From Sphingomicrobium sediminis (GTDB lineage: Bacteria > Pseudomonadota > Alphaproteobacteria > Sphingomonadales > Sphingomonadaceae): 64,000 nucleotides of DNA. Of this stretch, positions 1 to 6,913 are shown piece by piece. Under the pieces are notes generated by a model that worked only from the letters and a program-made list of their open reading frames with translations, was not told the DNA's origin and did not search any database. Every line of letters begins with the position of its first letter. Within the stretch, counting starts at the first letter, position 1. Both the position numbers and the translations under genes were made by a program. Location: assembly GCF_023805295.1 (NCBI RefSeq), contig NZ_JAMSHT010000001.1, positions 62,001 through 126,000 of the forward strand, given 5' to 3'.

Positions 1-611
1 TTTTCGCGGCGGTGGCACGTAACCAGTAGGTGGAGCGCCTTGTCCTGTGATTGTTGGACCGGGGCTAGTTGCGCGATGCGGCGCTTGAGCATGTCCACGC
101 CGCTATTGCCGGTGACATGGACCGAGCCCTTCACGCCTTGTGTGCGAAGGTTGGTGGCGGCTTCCTCGGTCGGGGCAAAGAGCAATTGCGCGTGCCGGTC
201 GATGGCGACACGGAAATCTTCCTCGGGCCATGGGTGATGGCGATCGAAACTGCGCAGGCCAGCCTCGACATGTGCCAGAGGCAGGCTGAATTTGCGTGCG
301 GCGATGGCGCCGCCGAACGCGCTTGCCGTATCACCCTGGCAGATCACGAGCGCCGGCGGCGGTGTCATGTGCCGTTCGAAGGCCGCGGCGATCCGACCGG
401 CATGGTCGAAGGGGTCGGTCTCGGCGACGCATCTCAGATCGATGCGGGGAATTGGCGGGAAGTCGAAGTCGATCAGCTGCAGGCCCGGATGCTGCCCGGT
501 GCAGATTGCGCGAAGCGAGCATCCTCGCTGGGCCAGCGCCTGGGCGACGGAGGCGAGCTTGATCGCCTCGGGACGTGTCCCGATGACGAGATCGATAATG
601 GGATGTTGCAG
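1..611 (-). CDS. wecB: UDP-N-acetylglucosamine 2-epimerase (non-hydrolysing), partial, no canonical start codon
   Basis: The translated frame carries the WecB/MnaA signature in order: IGTRPEAIKLA near the N-terminus, CQGDTASAFGGAIAA, LAHVEAGLRSFD, PEEDFRVAIDRHAQLLFAPTE and VTGNSGVDML. The family interconverts UDP-GlcNAc and UDP-ManNAc in the cytoplasm for surface polysaccharides. The C-terminal half lies beyond the left edge. The start is odd: between the stop of the upstream gene (TAG at 668-666) and the first conserved residues there is no ATG, GTG or TTG in this frame. The best candidate is CTG at 611-609, preceded by AGGGGG. The frame is continuous with the upstream dehydratase-like gene except for that single amber codon. 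The family call is firm; the start is a guess. Confidence 0.8.
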   Translation of the reverse strand, partial: MQHPIIDLVIGTRPEAIKLASVAQALAQRGCSLRAICTGQHPGLQLIDFDFPPIPRIDLRCVAETDPFDHAGRIAAAFERHMTPPPALVICQGDTASAFGGAIAARKFSLPLAHVEAGLRSFDRHHPWPEEDFRVAIDRHAQLLFAPTEEAATNLRTQGVKGSVHVTGNSGVDMLKRRIAQLAPVQQSQDKALHLLVTCHRRE

Positions 612-665
612 GAGGCCCCCTAGCTCGGCCTGCCCGTTATGGCTTCGTAACGAGCGTTGCGCAAG

Positions 666-1196
666 CTAGCGCGCGAACAGTGCGAAGAGCGTCTCGTTGT
701 CGCTGCTGTCGGCGATATCCTCGTGGATGATGGCAAGACCGTAATGGGCAGCAGCGCCCGCCGAGCAGATGGCGGCCATGGCCGGATGATGAGCGGCGCG
801 TACCAATTGGGCGGCCTTCGAGGTGCTGTCGACCGGCACGCTGGTCCAGCCATGCTGGGTAATGAAGGCGCTGCACTGGCCGAGCGCGGCCTGGTGGCTG
901 AGCACATGGGCAATGTCGCCGATCTCGCCACAGCCCGCCAAGACATGGGCAATGGGAATGGCGGCCTCGTCGAGCTTGCGCAGGCCGCGTGTCGTCCAGC
1001 GTTCGGCATCGGGTACGTCGCCGATCAGGCTGTTGCGCAGCGGGATGACGGCAAAGTCAGCCGCACCTTTTTCGAACGCCTCCTGCATCGCCTCGAAACT
1101 GGCGATCGGACGAGGGCGCATCGTCGGGGCGAGCCGTTTGGCGGCAATCGCTGAATAGCTCGTCTCGTCGCCGAGATGGAGGACGGTCTCGTTCAT
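666..1196 (-). CDS. Prephenate dehydratase-like protein without ACT domain
   Basis: This 176-residue protein has the layout of the PheA catalytic domain: LHLGDETSYSAIAA at the start, FAVIPLRNSLIGD (54-56 is RNS where dehydratases have ENS), VLSHQAALGQC near 98-108, STSKAA near 124-129, and SAGAAAHYGLAIIHEDIAD before NETLF. Classical enzymes carry TRF at the last motif; here it reads TLF at 169-171. The C-terminal ACT domain that senses Phe is absent. Stand-alone, ACT-less relatives include both dehydratases and the prephenate decarboxylases of secondary metabolism (BacA type), so activity on prephenate is likely but the product is uncertain. Its ATG overlaps the stop of the DAHP synthase fusion (ATGA), so the two are translationally coupled. 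Confidence 0.75.
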   Translation of the reverse strand: MNETVLHLGDETSYSAIAAKRLAPTMRPRPIASFEAMQEAFEKGAADFAVIPLRNSLIGDVPDAERWTTRGLRKLDEAAIPIAHVLAGCGEIGDIAHVLSHQAALGQCSAFITQHGWTSVPVDSTSKAAQLVRAAHHPAMAAICSAGAAAHYGLAIIHEDIADSSDNETLFALFAR

Positions 1197-2899
1197 TCGG
1201 CGAGGCTTGCCATGAGGTCGATGCAGCGGCGCGTTTGGTCGAGGTTGAGGCGCGGATCACAGAGGCTCGTATAGCCGACCAGGCCCGGGCGGCCCGAGGG
1301 GGTCTCGACACATTCGTCGACCTGCTCGGGCGTCGTCTCGAGATGGAGCCCGTCGAGGCGCATGCTGGTGGCGCGCAGGATCTCGGCGCAATCCTGGATC
1401 TCGGCGAGCATGTCGCTCATCGCGCGGGTCTTTAGCCCGCCCGACTTGCGCGTATTGCCGTGCATCGGATCGCACAGCCACAACACCGGATGCCCGCTGC
1501 GACAAACCGCATCGGCGATCCGCGGCAAGGTCTTCATGACGTTGCGCGCGCCCATGCGGCAAACGAGCATGATCCGGCCCGCTTCATGATCGGGGTCGAG
1601 CATGTCGAGCAAGCGGACGAGGCGTTCTGGCTCCATGTCCGCGCCGACCTTGATGCCGATCGCATTGCCGATGCCTGCGAGATAAGCGGCGTGCGCCTCG
1701 TCCGGGTTACCGGTACGGGCACCGAGCCAGAGGCTGTGCGCGCTGGTCGCCATGCGGCCTTCGGACGTGTCGCGGGTGAGCGCGCATTCATAGTCGAGGT
1801 GCAGCGCTTCGTGGCTGAGATGCACTTCGGGATATTGGGCGGACTGTTGCGACACGCGCAGGGCCTGCTGGTGGCCGGCGACCAGGCGATCGGGATCGGG
1901 CCGGCGAGCAGTCTTGTTCGAGCCGATGCCATTGACGAGATCGCCGCGATAGACGGGCAGGGCCTCGCCATCGACATATTCGACCGGGCAGCTGCGTGGC
2001 TTGGCCCATTGTCCGCCAAGGCGGGCGAGCGCGACGACCCGTTGTCCCGTGGTTGCGGCGAGACGCTCGCGCATGAGGTCGATGGCGCCGAGGCGGGCCT
2101 CGATGGCCTTTTCGTCAAGGTCGATCGGCTCGGCGCAGTCGCCCATTTGGATGATGAGGCCGCCATTCTGGCGCAAATCGGCAAGCGAACGGCGCAGGGT
2201 GGCGCTGTCGCGGGGTGCGACGACATCGTCGGCCTTGGCGAGCGCCTTCAAGTTGGCTTTGAGGCGCGGCTGGTCGGCCATGCCATAGGTCGCCTGCTGA
2301 CGCCGTGCCCGCTTACGCCAGTCGGCCTGCTGCTGGTCGGGCGAGGGGGCGAGCGGGGCCAAGGCGACGGCTGCCGCCACGTCGGCATCGTCGAGGTCCA
2401 GCTGCGCCACGAGGTCGAGGCCCGCAGGCAATTCGAGGTCGGTATAGAGCGGCATGAGCAGGACGGCTTCCTGCTCGGCCGCAAGGCCGATCGCATGGGC
2501 CGCGCTATGCGCCCAGACGATCGTCGCGCGCGGACCGAAGCGGCGGCGGGCCAATTCGGTGAGGGCAACGCGTTGCGGTTCCTCGGCCCAGAGGATGAGG
2601 TCGTGTGCCTTCTGACGATGCGTCGACAACGCGAAGATGGTGCGCCACAGCGCTTCGATCTCGTTGCTGTCGAGGCCGATGCGGCGCTCGGACAGGCGAT
2701 CGAGCAACGCCGTTTCGCGGTCGGGGCACAGCGCGAGCTTGCCCTCGATCTGCTTTTCCTGCCCGATCATGTCGGTCAGCGCGAAGCGGCGCTCGAGCAA
2801 GGAGAGGAGTTCGGTGTCGATCGCGTCGATCTTCTCGCGAAGATGCACGATGGCAGGGTCGGTGCCGTTGGCACGCAATTGTCGGAGAGAGTGGATCAT
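1193..2899 (-). CDS. Chorismate mutase / class II DAHP synthase fusion
   Basis: This 568-residue protein joins both ends of the shikimate-prephenate route. Residues 15-98 are an AroQ-type chorismate mutase; R21, R38, K49, R61 and E62 align with its catalytic side chains. Residues 192-565 are a class II (plant-type) DAHP synthase: GDCAE at 253-257, GGQWAKPRS at 295-303, YRGD at 317-320, SAHSLWLGART, KVGADM, CDPMHGNT at 476-483, ETTPEQVDEC and CDPRLN. The Cys, His, Glu and Asp metal ligands are all kept. Residues 100-190 match neither domain in my reading. It would convert PEP and erythrose-4-phosphate to DAHP and chorismate to prephenate. The start follows GAGGCCAAG, whose GAGG is buried in a hairpin (2900-2934). 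Confidence 0.9.
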   Translation of the reverse strand: MIHSLRQLRANGTDPAIVHLREKIDAIDTELLSLLERRFALTDMIGQEKQIEGKLALCPDRETALLDRLSERRIGLDSNEIEALWRTIFALSTHRQKAHDLILWAEEPQRVALTELARRRFGPRATIVWAHSAAHAIGLAAEQEAVLLMPLYTDLELPAGLDLVAQLDLDDADVAAAVALAPLAPSPDQQQADWRKRARRQQATYGMADQPRLKANLKALAKADDVVAPRDSATLRRSLADLRQNGGLIIQMGDCAEPIDLDEKAIEARLGAIDLMRERLAATTGQRVVALARLGGQWAKPRSCPVEYVDGEALPVYRGDLVNGIGSNKTARRPDPDRLVAGHQQALRVSQQSAQYPEVHLSHEALHLDYECALTRDTSEGRMATSAHSLWLGARTGNPDEAHAAYLAGIGNAIGIKVGADMEPERLVRLLDMLDPDHEAGRIMLVCRMGARNVMKTLPRIADAVCRSGHPVLWLCDPMHGNTRKSGGLKTRAMSDMLAEIQDCAEILRATSMRLDGLHLETTPEQVDECVETPSGRPGLVGYTSLCDPRLNLDQTRRCIDLMASLAE

Positions 2900-2934
2900 C
2901 TTGGCCTCGTCCGCGCCGACCGCGGGAGGCCAAG
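2900..2934 (-). promoter_or_regulatory. Hairpin sequestering the ribosome binding site of the chorismate mutase/DAHP synthase gene
   Basis: Positions 2900-2908 and 2926-2934 are perfect 9-base inverted repeats (CTTGGCCTC / GAGGCCAAG) with a 17-base loop. On the minus-strand mRNA the second arm contains the GAGG Shine-Dalgarno site and touches the ATG at 2899. When formed, the hairpin should block initiation. The stop codon of the upstream leader ORF lies 4 bases before the hairpin, so a ribosome finishing the leader would cover its first arm. The repeat is seen directly; the regulatory role is inference. Confidence 0.5.
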
Positions 2935-2937
2935 CGC

Positions 2938-3024
2938 TTAGTTCAGTTTCGTGGAATCAGCTTTGGTCCGGCACACCAGGGTGTACCGGCCGCTAAATTC
3001 AAAACCGAACGAGCGATTGATCAT
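2938..3024 (-). CDS. Candidate leader peptide with Phe/Tyr codons ahead of the aromatic cluster
   Basis: A 28-codon ORF reads MINRSFGFEF from residue 1, then SGRYTLVCRTKADS and TKLN before TAA. Phe codons occupy positions 6, 8 and 10 and Tyr position 14, upstream of a gene for an aromatic-precursor enzyme, as in pheL-type leaders. It ends 4 bases before the hairpin that masks the ribosome site of the next gene. The Shine-Dalgarno match is poor (CGAG just before ATG), and the Phe content is modest compared with E. coli PheL. Whether it is translated is unproven. Confidence 0.4.
   Translation of the reverse strand: MINRSFGFEFSGRYTLVCRTKADSTKLN
2968..2989. promoter_or_regulatory. 22-bp near-perfect palindrome within the leader
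   Basis: The arms CCGGCACACC (2968-2977) and GGTGTACCGG (2980-2989) are complementary except for one position, around a 2-base centre. It lies inside the candidate leader ORF, overlapping its Tyr codon. As RNA it could be a hairpin alternative to the one at 2900-2934; as DNA it could be an operator for a dimeric repressor. No U-run follows, so it is not a classic terminator. Confidence 0.4.
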
Positions 3025-3090
3025 GCTCGAAACAAAACAGAAGCGACCCGCAGAAGCGAGTCCTAAATGTGCGACTGCAACAATCGGGGA

Positions 3091-3113
3091 GAAAGCTGTG
3101 GCTTTCGGGCCAC
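3091..3113 (-). terminator. Overlapping stem-loops after the NDUFS4-like gene
   Basis: Just 3' of the NDUFS4-like stop codon (minus strand) are two mutually exclusive short stems: GTGGC/GCCAC (3098-3102 with 3109-3113) and GAAAGC/GCTTTC (3091-3096 with 3101-3106). A short pyrimidine run (CTTTCTCCCC on the minus strand) follows. This may be a weak terminator separating hrpB-NDUFS4 from the aromatic cluster. Confidence 0.3.
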
Positions 3114-3431
3114 TTACTTGAAGTTGTCGGCGTAGGCCTGGATCTTGAGCCGGTGCGGCGCGGCCTTCACGACATGGTAGCCGATGCCGTTTTCGTCGCA
3201 GTAACGCTGCGCATCCTCGAGGGTCGGGAAGGTCATGCGGATCTGCGTATCCGTGTCGCCCGAGCCGGCCCAACCCGTCAGCGGGTCGGCGACCATCTTT
3301 TCCTCGCGTTCGAACATGAGCAGCCAGCGCCCGGCCTGGGCCTTGCCCGACTGGGTGGTCTTGCGAACTTCCTCGATGATGCGCGCGGTGGTCATGCCGG
3401 GCGAAATGACGCGAAGCGGCGCGTCGGTCAA
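3114..3431 (-). CDS. ETC complex I subunit, NDUFS4-like accessory protein
   Basis: The 105-residue protein starts with ARIIEEVRKTTQSGKAQAG and contains WAGSGDTDTQIRMTF and YCDENGIGYHV, the conserved pattern of the NDUFS4 (18-kDa) accessory subunit family found in alphaproteobacteria and mitochondria. In the family it stabilises the NADH-binding arm of complex I at the cytoplasmic face. It is not next to nuo genes here. Its ATG overlaps the hrpB stop (ATGA), so it is probably co-transcribed with the helicase gene. Confidence 0.88.
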   Translation of the reverse strand: MTDAPLRVISPGMTTARIIEEVRKTTQSGKAQAGRWLLMFEREEKMVADPLTGWAGSGDTDTQIRMTFPTLEDAQRYCDENGIGYHVVKAAPHRLKIQAYADNFK

Positions 3432-5857
3432 GAGCCCAATGCGCGCTTGGTCTTGAGGCTGGGCTTCTCGTTGGCCGGATCGTCGGGCCAGCGATGCTTG
3501 GGATAGCGCCCACGCATCTCCTTGGCGACGTCGGCCCAGCTGCCGGACCAGAAGGCGGGAAGGTCGGTGGTGGTCTGGATCGGGCGGCCCGCAGGGCTGG
3601 TGAGTTCGAGCACGAGCGGCGTGGTCCCTACCATGGGGTGGTCGGACAGGCCGAACAAAGCCTGGACGCGGACTTGAACCGCAGGCCCGGCGGGCGCGTC
3701 ATAGTCGATGTCGTGACTGGTGCCTGCGGGGCTTTGGAATTTGCGCGGCGCGATGCGCTCGACCGCTTGCTGCTGGGTATAGTCCATCAGGCCCGCCACC
3801 GCATGATGGAGGTCGGACTTGTTGAGGTCGCCGAACTTCCGGCTGCCGCCGAGCAAGGGGGCGAGCCACTCCTCGCGCCGCTCGATCAAGGCGGCGTCGG
3901 ACAAATCCGGAAGGTCCGGGTCACGGCTGCGGGCATAGCCGGTGCGCTGGCGAAGGTGACGGGTGGCTTCTCCGAAGGGGACGGGCTCGAGGCCATGTTT
4001 GGCGATTCCGTCGAGCAGCGCTTGCGCCACCGCGTCCGGATCGGGGTCGGGGTCGGACGCACTGGTGAGCCGGATACTGCCGAGCTTGCGGCCGAGCTTG
4101 GCGCGGACGGCGCCCTTGGCCGCATCATAGTCCAGTTCGGCAAAGCGTTCGATGCGTTTTGCCATGAGGCGCTCGACTGCTTCCGCTTCGATGGGGGCTG
4201 CGGACAGGATGCGCGCGCCGGCTGCCGCGCCGGCCACTTCCGCGACCGCGAGCCATTCGCTGCGGGCGAGCGGGCTGGCGGGGTCGAGCGTGAAGCCGCG
4301 ACCGCCGACCGATTGCCAGCGCTCTCCCGATGCATCGCGGCGGCGCGACAGGCGGGCGGGGAAGGCGAGGGCGATGGCCTCAGGGATGCGGGCGGCGTTC
4401 GGACGGTCCCTCGCATCGACGCGTTTCATCCAGCCCTTGGCGAGACCCATCGCTTTCTTGGCGCGCGGGCCGTGATCGCCGAGAAAGCGCCGCGCGCGCG
4501 CCTCCAAATCATCGCTGCGGCCACCAAGTCCGCGCTCACCGAGGAGCAGCGCCGCAATCGCGGCCGTGGCGCCAAAGCCTGCGTCGCTTGCTGCGATCAA
4601 CATGTGCGCGAGGCGGGGCTCCAAGGGCAATTTCGCCATGGCGCGGCCATGCTCGGTGAGCGCGTCAGCCGCATCGGTCGCTCCAAGCTCTTCAAGAAGG
4701 TTGCGCGCAGCCTCGAGCGCTGCGGCGGGTGGCTGGGTCGGCATGGGCAGCCGCGTGGGATCGGCCTCGCCCCAGAGTAGGCTGGACAGGAGCAGGGGCG
4801 CTAGGTCAGCATCGACGATTTCGGGCGGGTCGTGCGCGGGGAGCGATGCGGTGGCCGCCTCCTCCCATAAGCGGATGGCCACGCCTGGCCCTTGGCGCCC
4901 GGCGCGCCCGGCGCGCTGTGTGACGGCGGCGCGGCTGGCGCGTTCGGTGACCAGCCGCGTGAGGCCGGCACCGACATCATGGCGCGGGCGGCGGGCAAGG
5001 CCGCTGTCGACGACGATGCGCACATCGTTCACGGTGACGCTGGTTTCCGCGATCGCGCTGGACAGGATCAACTTGCGTTTGCCCTCGGGTGGAGGGGAGA
5101 GCGCAGCGCGCTGCGCCGACGGATCGACCTGACCATGCAGGCGATGGAGGATCACATTGTCGGGCAGCTTGCCCAAAGCGTCGGCGGTCCGTTCGATCTC
5201 GCGCACACCAGGCAGGAAAGCGAGCAACGAGCCGTCATGCTCGGCCAATGCGGCGCGTATAGCCGAGGCCATTTGCGGCTCGACATGGGCATTCGCATCG
5301 CGCCCGACATAGTGGACATCGAGCAGATAGGACTTGCCCTCGCTTTCGATTAGCGGCGCGTCGCCAAGCAAGGGCTTGAAGGCGTCGACATCAAGCGTCG
5401 CCGACATGAGCAGGAGGCGCAGGTCTTCGCGCAGCGCCGCCTGGCTTTCCAAAGCGAAGGCCAAAGCGAGATCGTTGTCGAGGCTGCGCTCATGCACCTC
5501 GTCGAACAGCACGGCGCTGACGCCGTCGAGCGATGGATCGGCCTGGATGCGGGCGAGGAAAATGCCGTGCGTCATGACGGTCACGCGCTTGCCGGGCTTG
5601 CTGTCGAGACGGGTGGCATAGCCGATTGTCTCGCCGGTTCGCTCGCCACGCTCACGCGCCATGAAGTCGCCCGCAGCCCGCGCCGCCAGTCGCCGGGGCA
5701 CGAGCACCAAAATCTCGCCGTCGCACCAGCCGCGATCGATCATCGCGGGCGCGACGCGCGTTGTTTTGCCCGCGCCCGGCGGCGCCACCAGCAACGCGCG
5801 GGACTGGCGGTCCAGCGCGTCGAGCAATTGGGAAAGGACGTCGTCGATCGGCAGCAT
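3428..5857 (-). CDS. hrpB: ATP-dependent helicase HrpB
   Basis: The 809-residue protein has the usual HrpB length. Walker A is PPGAGKTT (26-33), the DEAH-type box is DEVH (119-122), and SAT is at 152-154. SSAIAETSVTVNDV and TQRAGRAGRQGPGV form the second helicase domain. The C-terminal half shows the HrpB-specific region with PLLGGSRKFGDL and VQALFGLSDHP. It is a DEAH/RHA-type superfamily 2 helicase; its exact substrate in bacteria is poorly known. The start codon follows a 170-bp gap shared with the divergent lipoprotein gene. Confidence 0.95.
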   Translation of the reverse strand: MLPIDDVLSQLLDALDRQSRALLVAPPGAGKTTRVAPAMIDRGWCDGEILVLVPRRLAARAAGDFMARERGERTGETIGYATRLDSKPGKRVTVMTHGIFLARIQADPSLDGVSAVLFDEVHERSLDNDLALAFALESQAALREDLRLLLMSATLDVDAFKPLLGDAPLIESEGKSYLLDVHYVGRDANAHVEPQMASAIRAALAEHDGSLLAFLPGVREIERTADALGKLPDNVILHRLHGQVDPSAQRAALSPPPEGKRKLILSSAIAETSVTVNDVRIVVDSGLARRPRHDVGAGLTRLVTERASRAAVTQRAGRAGRQGPGVAIRLWEEAATASLPAHDPPEIVDADLAPLLLSSLLWGEADPTRLPMPTQPPAAALEAARNLLEELGATDAADALTEHGRAMAKLPLEPRLAHMLIAASDAGFGATAAIAALLLGERGLGGRSDDLEARARRFLGDHGPRAKKAMGLAKGWMKRVDARDRPNAARIPEAIALAFPARLSRRRDASGERWQSVGGRGFTLDPASPLARSEWLAVAEVAGAAAGARILSAAPIEAEAVERLMAKRIERFAELDYDAAKGAVRAKLGRKLGSIRLTSASDPDPDPDAVAQALLDGIAKHGLEPVPFGEATRHLRQRTGYARSRDPDLPDLSDAALIERREEWLAPLLGGSRKFGDLNKSDLHHAVAGLMDYTQQQAVERIAPRKFQSPAGTSHDIDYDAPAGPAVQVRVQALFGLSDHPMVGTTPLVLELTSPAGRPIQTTTDLPAFWSGSWADVAKEMRGRYPKHRWPDDPANEKPSLKTKRALGS

Positions 5858-6027
5858 CGTGACTGTGGTCTTGGCATGAAATGGCGCAAAACCGCCAGCA
5901 TCTATGCAGGGGCAATCGGAGATGTTAACCCAAGTTGACTCCCAGTGACCTGCGACTCGCAGCGATGAAGTCGGTTTTTGGACGCGCCGCCCGGCGTATT
6001 CGAGGCAGCCGAACTAGGGGGAATATC

Positions 6028-6843
6028 TTGAAAAAACTCGTTCTCATCACGGGCGCAGCAGCGCTCGCACTGTCGGCTTGCAATAGTCGCGCAGACGAAG
6101 AAGCGGCCGCCGGTGCAGAAGCCGCAGCCGCCACCATTGCTGGCGACTGGGTCGTCAATCTCGACACCGCATCGGCGGAAAATGCCGTCGAAAGCTATCT
6201 GCTGGTCGATGGCCAATATACCTGCGAAAGCTGCAATCCACCCTTCAGCTATGCGGCCGATGGCGAAGTCCATGAAGTCGACCGGCCCGGCCTCGATGCC
6301 GTCATGATGGAAGTCGTGGACGATAATAGCGTGCGCACGATGGGCATGTTCGAAGGCGAGGAAACCGGCAATTCGGTCTGGACCGTCTCTGAAGACGGAT
6401 CGAGCATGTCGATCGCCTGGAACAACCTGCGCGGCGAAGAGGCGATCAGTGGTACGACCAACTATAATCGTGTCGGCGACGCGCCCGATGGCGCCCACGC
6501 CATTTCCGGCGGCTGGGAGCTTGCCGGTTGGGGTGACATCGATGATGCGGGGCTCAGCTTCTCCATCTCGATCGATGGCGACCAATATTCCTCGCGCGGC
6601 AATGGCGAGGGATGGACCGCAACGGTCGGCGGCGATGCCGTCGTCATTCCCGATAATGATGCGGGCGATTCGGTGCGCGTCGAAGCGACCGACAATGGCT
6701 ATCGCGAGACCTATATTTCGAGCGATGGCGAAGTGGTCGGCGTGACCGAATTGTCGCTCGATGCCGACGGCAATCTGGTCGGCGTCAACACCGATCCAAG
6801 GGACGATAGCGTGGTGCGCTGGACGGCAAGCCGCGCGTCGTAG
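6028..6843 (+). CDS. Lipoprotein of unknown function
   Basis: Start TTG at 6028 is chosen because AGGGGG lies 6 bases upstream and the product then begins with a lipoprotein signal, MKKLVLITGAAALALSAC, with the lipobox LSAC. A longer frame opens at 5935 but has no such signal. The 271-residue mature part is acidic and rich in short beta-like repeats containing Asp, Gly and Trp (GGWELAGWGDIDD, SSRGNGEGWTATVGGD). It has a CESC pair early on. I recognise no family. It is transcribed divergently from hrpB and ends at a strong terminator. Confidence 0.75.
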   Translation: MKKLVLITGAAALALSACNSRADEEAAAGAEAAAATIAGDWVVNLDTASAENAVESYLLVDGQYTCESCNPPFSYAADGEVHEVDRPGLDAVMMEVVDDNSVRTMGMFEGEETGNSVWTVSEDGSSMSIAWNNLRGEEAISGTTNYNRVGDAPDGAHAISGGWELAGWGDIDDAGLSFSISIDGDQYSSRGNGEGWTATVGGDAVVIPDNDAGDSVRVEATDNGYRETYISSDGEVVGVTELSLDADGNLVGVNTDPRDDSVVRWTASRAS

Positions 6844-6867
6844 CGTCTGTTCAGACGTTCCTTGCGG

Positions 6868-6904
6868 AAAGGGTCGGCGACGAGCAACCGCCGGCCCTTT
6901 CTTT
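6868..6904. terminator. Bidirectional rho-independent terminator between lipoprotein gene and ispB
   Basis: The 12-base arms AAAGGGTCGGCG (6868-6879) and CGCCGGCCCTTT (6889-6900) pair with one G-U. CTTT follows on the plus strand. It lies in the 70-bp gap between two convergent genes and should stop transcription of the lipoprotein gene, and possibly of ispB from the other side. Confidence 0.75.
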
Positions 6905-6913
6905 ATGGGCTGG

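Noticed and set aside
1460..2941. 493-codon plus-strand ORF opposite the DAHP synthase fusion
   Set aside because: Antisense to a gene with complete motifs; no recognised motif of its own.
5858..6027. sigma-70 promoter TTGACT near 5936 for the lipoprotein gene
   Set aside because: The spacer leads to CGCAGC, which is not a credible -10.
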